Of a stretch of 7,502 nt of DNA, positions 1 through 5,523 are shown one piece after another (within the stretch, counting starts at the first letter, position 1; every line of letters starts with the position of its first letter). The notes under the pieces are model-generated. The model searched no databases and was not told the DNA's origin. It saw only the letters and a list, made by a program, of their open reading frames with translations. Where the stretch lies: positions 1 through 7,502 of the forward strand of contig CAMBGL010000058.1 in NCBI GenBank assembly GCA_945866155.1. Reading direction: 5' to 3'. The translations under genes were made by a program, and so were the position numbers. This stretch comes from Bifidobacterium breve (GTDB lineage Bacteria > Actinomycetota > Actinomycetes > Nanopelagicales > Nanopelagicaceae).

Positions 1-465
1 TGCACCGCGCTCCACAATGACGGCAACGCCAACAATTATTGCTCCTGCATCGATAAGCGCTTCAACCGCAGTAAGAACTGAACCTCCAGTAGTAGAAGTA
101 TCTTCAACAGCGACTACTCGCTTGCCTTTTACATCAGGGCCTTCAATTCGACGCTGCAACCCATGTGCTTTCTCGGCTTTGCGAACTACGAATGAATCAA
201 GCTTTTTTCCTTGGGTCGCAGCAACATGCATCATTGCTGTTGCGACAGGGTCTGCCCCTAGAGTCAAGCCGCCAACAGCTTCGTAATCCCAATCTTTCAA
301 AAGATCAAGCATGACCTGTCCAACAAGTGGAGCGGCTTCGTGATCGAGCGTGACGCGGCGAAGGTCAACGTAATAGTCAGCCTCTTTACCGGAGGAGAGA
401 ATAACTCTGCCATGTACAACAGCCTTTTTAATTATTTGCTCTTTTAGAAGATCTCGTGCGCTCAT
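1..465 (-). CDS. pyrE: Orotate phosphoribosyltransferase, 3' end cut by window edge
   Basis: PyrE transfers phosphoribose from PRPP to orotate, giving orotidine 5'-monophosphate in cytoplasmic de novo pyrimidine synthesis. The minus-strand frame is open from an ATG at 465 to the left edge (155 codons, no stop). The N-terminal part contains HGRVILSSGKEADYYVDLRR (residues 18-37), the substrate-loop region of bacterial OPRTases. GGLTLGADPVA (65-75) and the PRPP-binding signature VVAVEDTSTTGGS (117-129) follow. Bacterial relatives are about 180-215 residues, so roughly 25 or more residues are probably off-window. The start is supported by the conserved N-terminal block and by a promoter candidate just upstream; the ribosome binding site is weak (TAGG-like). 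It is divergent from the acyltransferase across 75 bp. Nothing abnormal is seen in the visible part. Confidence 0.95.
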   Translation of the reverse strand, partial: MSARDLLKEQIIKKAVVHGRVILSSGKEADYYVDLRRVTLDHEAAPLVGQVMLDLLKDWDYEAVGGLTLGADPVATAMMHVAATQGKKLDSFVVRKAEKAHGLQRRIEGPDVKGKRVVAVEDTSTTGGSVLTAVEALIDAGAIIVGVAVIVERGA

Positions 466-487
466 ACGGAAAGCCTATCGTGTACAA

Positions 488-515
488 ATTCTAATTCTGA
501 GTTACTCTCCCACAA
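488..515 (-). promoter_or_regulatory. Candidate pyrE promoter
   Basis: Reading the minus strand, TTGTGG (510-515) is followed after 16 nt by TAGAAT (488-493), which matches TATAAT at five of six positions. The predicted start near 481 would leave a leader of about 15 nt before the pyrE ATG at 465. This is a motif match only; no regulator site was recognised. Confidence 0.4.
490..495 (+). promoter_or_regulatory. Candidate -10 element for the acyltransferase gene
   Basis: TCTAAT on the plus strand matches TATAAT at five of six positions and lies about 45 nt before the acyltransferase ATG. No convincing -35 is found 16-18 nt upstream. It overlaps the -10 proposed for pyrE on the other strand, so the two promoters would share the same few bases. 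A start near 501-503 would place the downstream hairpin at the extreme 5' end of the mRNA. Confidence 0.25.
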
Positions 516-537
516 TTGAAATAGCAACGGGGAGAGT
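504..537 (+). promoter_or_regulatory. Inverted repeat that could mask the acyltransferase ribosome binding site
   Basis: ACTCTCCC (504-511) and GGGAGAGT (530-537) are perfect 8-bp complements separated by 18 nt. The right arm contains GGAG (531-534), the Shine-Dalgarno sequence placed 6 nt before the ATG at 541. In RNA the stem would occlude ribosome binding. The repeat is seen directly; its regulatory role is inference. Confidence 0.4.
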
Positions 538-540
538 CTT

Positions 541-1740
541 ATGAATACACGCATCAAAGGCGCAGATGGGTTCCGTGCAATCGCGTGCATGATGGTTCTT
601 TACCACCATGTCATGCAGCGCCTAGATCCAGTGGCCTCGCCAGTGTGGGTTCAGGTTATTCAATACATGGGTATGCGAGGAGAAGTTGGTGTAAGTATTT
701 TCTTCGTGCTTTCAGGCTGCTTATTGGCTACTCCCTTCTGGAATGCATTTATTGGCCATACTCCTCAGCCAAAAATGCGTACATACTTTCAAAATAGAGC
801 GGCTCGAATCTTGCCCAGCTATTACCTCATTCTAATTTTGTCAGCTTTTCTTGCCGTCAAAATTATAGATTTCAAAATAGTCTGGTCTCGAATCATTGCT
901 GGCTTACTTCTTGTTTCTCATTTTCATTGGAATACTTTTTTTGCATCCGAACTTGATCCACCACTTTGGACAATCACACTTGAGATTTGGTCCTACATTC
1001 TTCTTCCATTAGTTCTCTTCTCAATTTTTTGGAAAGCACGAACAGTAAGGAGTGCGGCAATTGGAATGGGAATCTGGATCGTATTCCTCCAATCGCTGCA
1101 ACCACTTCTCATCAAATTCTTTATGACAGATGATTACCTCAAAGGCTGGGAATGGGGTTGGGCCGGTGGTGCCAAGCTGTGGTTGCCATACTGGAACCTT
1201 GCATCATTCTTTACGCAATTCTTACTTGGTGCGTGCGCTGCTCTCTATATTTCTAATAAGAAATCTAAGGGAACACAACCATCTAAAAAATATGATTTGT
1301 TATCACTTGCAGGAATTTTGGTTGCCTTCGTACTTATTCAGGTCCGCCTAATACCTGGTGTGCCTGATGCAATTACTCGCCAGCCATACCTCTCCCCAGT
1401 CTATGCAGCACTTGTTGCATTTGCACTTGCTACCGTTCCATTTAGTACATTCCTTGGAAACTTCCTTGAAATGCGTTTCTTCAAACGAGTTGCAACGCTC
1501 TCATTCGGCCTTTACTTGTGGCATTACATGATTATGCAAATATGGCAAAATAAAATGGATGACACGTATTACTACTACGGCACTATTAATTTAGGCCGTT
1601 GGGCAGATTCAACATTACTTGTAATTCTGCTTACGTGGCTCTTTGCCGAAATCAGTTGGAAATTTCTTGAAGCACCAATCTTGCGAAAGAGCAGAGCTAA
1701 CATTGAAAAACGTGAAAGAAATCAGTTACCGTCTTTATAG
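541..1740 (+). CDS. Membrane acyltransferase of the acyltransferase-3 (OafA/YrhL) family
   Basis: This 399-residue protein is a polytopic membrane acyltransferase of the type that moves acetyl or other short acyl groups onto cell-surface glycans or lipids; the acceptor cannot be read from sequence. Family signatures are present in order: GADGFRAIACMMVLYHHV (7-24) with the characteristic His pair at 22-23, VSIFFVLSG (51-59), the basic motif RAARILPSYY (86-95), PLWTITLEIWSYILLP (141-156) and SFGLYLWHYMI (321-331). Roughly ten or eleven hydrophobic segments span the length, including 51-67, 94-109, 142-164, 171-194, 218-237, 253-270, 285-304 and 357-374. The length suits a stand-alone AT3 domain without an added SGNH domain. 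The ATG at 541 has GGGGAG 6 nt upstream. The last 19 bp overlap the 3' end of hspR on the other strand. No neighbouring glycan genes are visible to indicate a substrate. Confidence 0.9.
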   Translation: MNTRIKGADGFRAIACMMVLYHHVMQRLDPVASPVWVQVIQYMGMRGEVGVSIFFVLSGCLLATPFWNAFIGHTPQPKMRTYFQNRAARILPSYYLILILSAFLAVKIIDFKIVWSRIIAGLLLVSHFHWNTFFASELDPPLWTITLEIWSYILLPLVLFSIFWKARTVRSAAIGMGIWIVFLQSLQPLLIKFFMTDDYLKGWEWGWAGGAKLWLPYWNLASFFTQFLLGACAALYISNKKSKGTQPSKKYDLLSLAGILVAFVLIQVRLIPGVPDAITRQPYLSPVYAALVAFALATVPFSTFLGNFLEMRFFKRVATLSFGLYLWHYMIMQIWQNKMDDTYYYYGTINLGRWADSTLLVILLTWLFAEISWKFLEAPILRKSRANIEKRERNQLPSL

Positions 1741-2111
1741 ACAATAACGTTGTTTTTCTTTCGGATTGCTAGTCCTTTTGGTGGATTTGCATCAATGAGA
1801 GCATTAACTTCTATACGTAATTTCGCTACTTCAAGTGCCATATTTACCATTGCTGATTCAAGTTCGATAATGCGCTTGATCCCTGCGTGATTGATACCTT
1901 CTCCTACTAAGCGACCAACCATGCGAAGTGATGCGATATCGCGTAATGAATAGCGACGGTTCCTGCCTTCAGTGCGCTCTGGTGAAACTAAACCTAAGCG
2001 ATCATATTGACGAAGTGTTTGTGGATGCAGACCTGAAAGTTCTGCAGCAACAGAGATTACATAAAGACCAATATCATCTTTAATCTCTGAATCTTCTGGC
2101 TCTTGTGTCAT
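1722..2111 (-). CDS. hspR: HspR, MerR-family heat-shock repressor
   Basis: HspR is the actinobacterial repressor of the dnaK operon. In studied species it binds HAIR inverted repeats, and DnaK strengthens its binding, so titration of DnaK by unfolded protein induces the operon. The 129-residue product has a MerR-type helix-turn-helix, YVISVAAELSGLHPQTLRQY (17-36), followed by DRLGLVSPERT and the wing GRNRRYSLRDI (49-59). GIKRIIELE (77-85) leads into a helical segment to about 107. The short tail NVIVYKDGN resembles the hydrophobic and basic tails of other HspRs. The start overlaps the dnaJ stop as ATGA, with AAGG (2119-2122) 7 nt upstream. The coding end overlaps the convergent acyltransferase gene by 19 bp. 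Matching operators lie in front of dnaK, consistent with autoregulation. Family and role are firm; DnaK co-repression here is inferred from relatives. Confidence 0.95.
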   Translation of the reverse strand: MTQEPEDSEIKDDIGLYVISVAAELSGLHPQTLRQYDRLGLVSPERTEGRNRRYSLRDIASLRMVGRLVGEGINHAGIKRIIELESAMVNMALEVAKLRIEVNALIDANPPKGLAIRKKNNVIVYKDGN

Positions 2112-3031
2112 ATCGATGCCTTAGAGATAAATTCAGCACGAACGTCGATACTTGCTGTTTCTTTCTCAAAAGTTCTTAGCGCTTCCGCTGCTTTACCCTC
2201 AACGCGCTGTGGTACTTGAACTTCAACGGTTACAAGTAAGTCTCCTGTCGTTGATCCTTTAATAATTCCACGTCCCTTTACTCGCAAGACTCGACCATTA
2301 GGTGTACCTGGTGCAAGGCGAACTGTTACATCATCACCAGAGAGAGTGGGGACTTTGATGTCGGCCCCAAGAGCGGCTTCAGCGAAGGTAACTGGTAATA
2401 CGATTGTGAGGTTCTCGCTCTTGCGAGAAAAAATTGGATGTGGCTTTACATGAAGCAAAATGAATAAATCACCAGGGCCCGCTTCACCATATGCGCCTTT
2501 TCCTTTGACGCGAATCTTTGCTCCATCATTTACACCTGCTGGAACGCGCGCGGAAACATTTTGTGGAACTCCGCGATCGGATGTAAGTTTTAGTTCAAGG
2601 GTTGTTCCAAATACTGATTCGCGGAAAGTAATTGTTGCCTCTGTCTGTAAATCTTGCCCTTTACGTGGGCCACGCCGCCCGCCACCACCAAAGAGATTTG
2701 CAAAAATATCTTGAGGATTTCCTCCGCCAAATAAATCATTGAGGTCACCGCCCTGAAAGTTTTGTCCACCTTGAGGTGCTCTAAATCCTCCTCTTTCAAA
2801 GAGAGAGCGAGCTTCATCGTATTCAGCGCGCTTTTTAGTATCAGAGAGAATCTCGTATGCCTCAGATACTTCCTTAAACTTTTCTTCTCGCACTGAATCG
2901 CCCTTTGTTTTATCAGGGTGTAATTCACGCGCCAAAGTGCGATATTTCTTCTTTATTTCATCGGCTTGCGCTGTCTTTGGCAGGCCAAGGACCTTATAGA
3001 AATCTTTTTCATATAGGTCTTTGGCAGCCAT
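2108..3031 (-). CDS. dnaJ: DnaJ-type Hsp40 co-chaperone lacking the zinc-finger domain
   Basis: This J-protein stimulates the DnaK ATPase and delivers substrates. The 307 residues comprise a J domain (about 10-73) with the HPD motif at 38-40, a Gly/Phe-rich linker (about 80-120, with repeated FGGG), and two C-terminal substrate-binding beta domains (about 126-200 and 200-275). DnaJ proteins of actinobacterial dnaK operons are typically near 380-395 residues and carry four CxxCxGxG repeats. Here there are no such repeats, and I find no cysteine in the protein. The segment where the zinc domain would sit reads LKLTSDRGVPQNVSARVPAGV (147-167), passing directly into the CTD1 sequence, so the architecture is class B (CbpA-like). 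The frame is intact, so this is not a truncation artefact. The ATG lies 2 nt after the grpE stop, without a strong ribosome binding site, which suggests coupled translation. Its stop overlaps the hspR start. Confidence 0.92.
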   Translation of the reverse strand: MAAKDLYEKDFYKVLGLPKTAQADEIKKKYRTLARELHPDKTKGDSVREEKFKEVSEAYEILSDTKKRAEYDEARSLFERGGFRAPQGGQNFQGGDLNDLFGGGNPQDIFANLFGGGGRRGPRKGQDLQTEATITFRESVFGTTLELKLTSDRGVPQNVSARVPAGVNDGAKIRVKGKGAYGEAGPGDLFILLHVKPHPIFSRKSENLTIVLPVTFAEAALGADIKVPTLSGDDVTVRLAPGTPNGRVLRVKGRGIIKGSTTGDLLVTVEVQVPQRVEGKAAEALRTFEKETASIDVRAEFISKASI

Positions 3032-3033
3032 AG

Positions 3034-3531
3034 TTATTCGCTTTCGGCGGGATCAGTTACTGCAACACGAGCAGGACGCAAGATCCGATCTTTATATTTA
3101 TACCCTGGCTGCAAAATCTTTGTAGCAGTAGCAACAGCAACATCGGCAGATGTGTCATGGAGAAGTGCTTCATGAATTTGTGGGTCAAATGGATCGCCCG
3201 CAGTGCCATATTTCTCTAAGCCAATACGTGAAGTAATGGCATTGAGTTGATCAGCAACTGCTTTGAATCCCCCGGTCAGTTCACCATGTTCTGATGCGCG
3301 ATCAACATCGTCATGCAAGGCAAGGAGTTCGGTAAGGACGGCACCGATTGCTAGTTCATGCGCAAGGGCGCGGTCGCGCTCTACACGCTTTTTATAATTT
3401 GAATACTCGGCTTGTAGACGTTGTAGGTCAGCAGTAAGTGCTGCAACCGGATCAATTTCTTGCTCCGGCGCAGTCTCCGCTACAACTTCTGGTGTTACTT
3501 CTTCGGTAACAACTTCAGTTGAATCACTCAT
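3034..3531 (-). CDS. grpE: GrpE, nucleotide-exchange factor of DnaK
   Basis: GrpE dimers release ADP from DnaK and so reset the chaperone cycle in the cytoplasm. The 165-residue protein has an acidic, low-complexity N-terminus (1-28). A long helical dimerisation segment follows from about 30 to 62 (LTADLQRLQAEYSNYKKRVERD). The family signature IGLEKYGTAGDPFDPQIHEA (103-122) and the beta-wing segment ILQPGYKYKDRILRPARVAV (139-158) complete it. The length suits actinobacterial and other compact GrpEs. The start ATG shares its A with the dnaK stop (TAATG) and has only a weak purine-rich stretch upstream, pointing to translational coupling with dnaK. The ATG choice is supported by this junction, although the poorly conserved N-terminus does not fix it independently. 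Confidence 0.95.
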   Translation of the reverse strand: MSDSTEVVTEEVTPEVVAETAPEQEIDPVAALTADLQRLQAEYSNYKKRVERDRALAHELAIGAVLTELLALHDDVDRASEHGELTGGFKAVADQLNAITSRIGLEKYGTAGDPFDPQIHEALLHDTSADVAVATATKILQPGYKYKDRILRPARVAVTDPAESE

Positions 3532-5357
3532 TACTTTTGTTCTTCAACGATCTCAGCATCTTCTACGCCATCATCGGCTGGTGGACCTTCTTGCGATGCT
3601 GCTCCAGCTGATGCGTAGAGTGCGGTGCCAAGTGCTTGACTAACGGTTGCAACTTTCTCTGTTGCAGACTTAATCATCTCGAAGTTAGCTCCACCGAGTG
3701 CGCTCTTGAGTTCAACAAGTGCTTCTTCAGTCTCTGCCTTCTTAGTTGCAGCTTCGCCTTCACTGAGTTTTTCTACATTATCAGCAATGAACTTTTCAGT
3801 CTGATACACAAGTGAATCTCCTGCGTTGCGAATCTCTGCCTCTTCTTTGCGTTGGCGATCTTCTTCAGCATGGGCTTCAGCATCTTCCATCATGCGATTG
3901 ATCTCATCCTTTGAAAGTGCAGAGCCACCTGTAATTGTCATGCTCTGTTCTTTACCTGTACCAAGATCTTTTGCAGAAACGTGAACGATTCCGTTTGCAT
4001 CGATATCGAATGTAACTTCGATCTGTGGAACTCCACGTGGTGCGGGTGGAAGTCCAGTGAGTTCGAACATTCCTAATTTCTTATTATATGTAGCCATTTC
4101 ACGCTCACCTTGGTAGGCCTGAATCTGGACAGCGGGCTGATTATCATCGGCAGTTGTAAAGATTTCGCTTCGCTTTGTAGGAATAGTTGTGTTGCGCTCA
4201 ATCAACTTTGTCATAACTCCACCCTTGGTTTCGATACCAAGAGAAAGTGGTGTTACATCGAGTAGCAAAACATCTTTTACTTCACCTTTGAGAACACCGG
4301 CTTGAAGGGAAGCACCAACTGCAACAACTTCATCAGGGTTTACACCCTTATTTGGCTCTTTTCCGCCAGTGAGTTCGCGTACAAGATCTACTACTGCAGG
4401 CATACGAGTTGATCCGCCAACGAGTACAACGCTTTGAATATTTGCAATTGGAATTCCAGCATCTTTGAGAACTGCTTGGAATGGCTTCTTGCAACGCTCA
4501 AGTAGTGGCGCTGTCAATGTTTGGAATTGTGCACGTGTAATGGTTTCATCCATAAACAATGGGTTCTTTTCAGAATCTACTGTGATGTATGGCAAATTGA
4601 TTGATGCGGATTGTGATGATGAAAGTTCGATCTTTGCTTTTTCAGCAGCTTCACGAATACGTTGCATCGCCATCTTATCTTTTGTCAGATCAATACCATT
4701 CTTGGAACCAAATGTTTGAACTAAGTAATCGACAAGTGCTTGATCCCAGTCATCTCCACCAAGATTGTTATCACCATTAGTTGCCTTTACTTCGACAACT
4801 CCATCTCCGATTTCTAGAAGTGAAACGTCAAAAGTTCCACCACCTAAGTCGAATACAAGAATTGTCTGCTCTTGATCGGCCTTATCAAGACCGTATGCGA
4901 GCGCAGCAGCTGTTGGCTCGTTGATAATACGCAAGACATTGAGACCAGCAATTTCGCCAGCTTCCTTTGTTGCTTGACGTTGTGCGTCGTTGAAGTAAGC
5001 AGGAACGGTAATAACTGCATCCGTTACTGTCTCGCCAAGATATGCCTCGGCATCGCGCTTGAGTTTTTGTAATACTCGCGCAGAAATTTCTTGTGATGTG
5101 TACTTTTTGCCATCGATATCGATAGTCCAGTTAGTACCCATGTGACGCTTGACCGAACGAATCGTGCGTTCAACATTTGTGACCGATTGACGCTTTGCAA
5201 CTTCACCAACCAAGACCTCGCCATTTTTAGCAAAGGCGACGATCGATGGGGTAGTGCGAGCGCCCTCGGCATTGGCGATAACCGTTGGCTCGCCACCTTC
5301 GAGAACTGATACGCAACTATTCGTTGTTCCTAAGTCGATTCCGACTGCTCTAGCCAT
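3531..5357 (-). CDS. dnaK: DnaK, Hsp70 chaperone
   Basis: DnaK is the ATP-driven Hsp70 chaperone that binds exposed hydrophobic peptides; here it is also the likely co-repressor for HspR. The 608 residues show the full architecture. The ATPase domain has GIDLGTTNS (6-14), Lys70 in SVKRHMG, DLGGGTFDVS (170-179) and VLVGGSTRMP (311-320). The conserved linker DVLLLDVTP (362-370) follows, then the beta substrate-binding domain (about 371-480), a helical lid, and a C-terminal tail ending AEIVEEQK. Asparagine occupies the position of the E. coli autophosphorylation threonine (GDNNLGG, 195-201). From memory this is usual in actinobacterial DnaK, so I do not treat it as odd. The ATG at 5357 is preceded by AAGGAG with a 9-nt spacer, the strongest ribosome binding site of the operon. 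It is the first gene of dnaK-grpE-dnaJ-hspR. Confidence 0.98.
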   Translation of the reverse strand: MARAVGIDLGTTNSCVSVLEGGEPTVIANAEGARTTPSIVAFAKNGEVLVGEVAKRQSVTNVERTIRSVKRHMGTNWTIDIDGKKYTSQEISARVLQKLKRDAEAYLGETVTDAVITVPAYFNDAQRQATKEAGEIAGLNVLRIINEPTAAALAYGLDKADQEQTILVFDLGGGTFDVSLLEIGDGVVEVKATNGDNNLGGDDWDQALVDYLVQTFGSKNGIDLTKDKMAMQRIREAAEKAKIELSSSQSASINLPYITVDSEKNPLFMDETITRAQFQTLTAPLLERCKKPFQAVLKDAGIPIANIQSVVLVGGSTRMPAVVDLVRELTGGKEPNKGVNPDEVVAVGASLQAGVLKGEVKDVLLLDVTPLSLGIETKGGVMTKLIERNTTIPTKRSEIFTTADDNQPAVQIQAYQGEREMATYNKKLGMFELTGLPPAPRGVPQIEVTFDIDANGIVHVSAKDLGTGKEQSMTITGGSALSKDEINRMMEDAEAHAEEDRQRKEEAEIRNAGDSLVYQTEKFIADNVEKLSEGEAATKKAETEEALVELKSALGGANFEMIKSATEKVATVSQALGTALYASAGAASQEGPPADDGVEDAEIVEEQK

Positions 5358-5366
5358 TATGTAGTG

Positions 5367-5372
5367 CTCCTT
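5367..5372 (-). promoter_or_regulatory. dnaK ribosome binding site
   Basis: AAGGAG on the minus strand lies 9 nt before the dnaK ATG. It is much stronger than the sites in front of grpE and dnaJ, in keeping with independent initiation at dnaK and coupled translation downstream. Confidence 0.8.
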
Positions 5373-5414
5373 TTTCTTCTCTCGAGCCCAATCTGAGGTC
5401 GAGGTGCCTTGGTA

Positions 5415-5435
5415 CCTGAGTCGATAATACTCACA
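5415..5435. promoter_or_regulatory. HAIR-like HspR operator 1
   Basis: CCTGAGT-N7-ACTCACA matches the published HAIR consensus CTTGAGT-N7-ACTCAAG at 11 of 14 arm positions, with a perfect GAGT-N7-ACTC core. Its spacer covers TATTAT (5424-5429), the proposed -10 of dnaK, so bound HspR would block RNA polymerase. Assignment rests on the consensus, the position and the presence of hspR in the operon. Confidence 0.8.
5424..5429 (-). promoter_or_regulatory. Candidate -10 element of the dnaK operon
   Basis: TATTAT on the minus strand lies about 67 nt before the dnaK ATG, inside HAIR operator 1. The region 17 nt upstream is a poor -35 (TCGCTG), inside HAIR operator 2. Predicted start near 5417. The placement is plausible because both operators would then cover the polymerase footprint. 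Confidence 0.45.
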
Positions 5436-5437
5436 AA

Positions 5438-5458
5438 GTTGAGTCGCAGCGACTCAGG
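5438..5458. promoter_or_regulatory. HAIR-like HspR operator 2
   Basis: GTTGAGT-N7-ACTCAGG matches the HAIR consensus at 12 of 14 arm positions, again with a perfect GAGT-N7-ACTC core. Its centre is 23 bp from that of operator 1 and it lies over the -35 side of the dnaK promoter. Its left arm also contains TTGAGT (5439-5444), which could serve as a -35 for the gene on the plus strand. Confidence 0.83.
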
Positions 5459-5469
5459 TTTCCTATAGA
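5439..5469 (+). promoter_or_regulatory. Weak candidate promoter for the LldD2-like gene
   Basis: TTGAGT (5439-5444) is followed by TATAGA (5464-5469) at a wide 19-nt spacing. An alternative -10 is GATAAT (5423-5428), which has no recognisable -35. Either choice would overlap a HAIR site. The true promoter cannot be settled from sequence. Confidence 0.22.
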
Positions 5470-5484
5470 AGGAACCGAGCAGGG

Positions 5485-5523
5485 ATGCCCTTTATTCCCC
5501 TGCCCTTTAGGATTCCTATATGA
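5485..5523 (+). CDS. Possible 12-codon leader peptide upstream of the dehydrogenase
   Basis: An ATG at 5485 opens a 12-codon frame, MPFIPLPFRIPI, ending at TGA 5521-5523. That stop overlaps the dehydrogenase ATG at 5520 in the classic ATGA coupling arrangement. AAGGA (5469-5473) lies 11 nt upstream, a little far but usable. The peptide is hydrophobic and has four prolines in twelve residues. A chance origin is possible for so short a frame. Confidence 0.3.
   Translation: MPFIPLPFRIPI
5486..5509 (+). repeat. Nine-base direct repeat in the dehydrogenase leader
   Basis: TGCCCTTTA occurs at 5486-5494 and again at 5501-5509, offset by 15 bp. The offset is a multiple of three, so the proposed leader peptide reads both copies in one frame. 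Direct observation; function unknown. Confidence 0.6.

Noticed and set aside
17..286. Plus-strand open frame of 89 codons antisense to pyrE
   Set aside because: It lies wholly within the clearly recognisable PyrE coding sequence on the other strand, has no recognisable motifs and is Ser/Thr/Ala-rich, as shadow frames tend to be.
1739..1757. Hairpin with T-tract at the acyltransferase stop (ACAAT-AAC-GTTGT then TTTT)
   Set aside because: The stem is only 5-7 pairs, almost all A-T or G-T, and lies inside hspR coding sequence. It is too weak to call a terminator.
2590..2928. Minus-strand frame of 112 codons inside dnaJ
   Set aside because: Out-of-frame shadow of dnaJ, whose own frame carries the J domain and C-terminal domains intact. 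No family resemblance was seen.
4465..5072. Plus-strand open frames antisense to dnaK
   Set aside because: Antisense open frames are common opposite dnaK because of its codon bias. These are short, without motifs or convincing ribosome binding sites.
5402..5417. Hairpin AGGTGC-CTTG-GTACCT in the dnaK leader region
   Set aside because: The pairing needs a G-T wobble on the plus strand and becomes a mismatch in the dnaK mRNA. No convincing role.
5358..5519. CIRCE element (HrcA site) near dnaK
   Set aside because: The inverted repeats have the GAGT-N7-ACTC core of HAIR. No TTAGCACTC-N9-GAGTGCTAA pattern is present.
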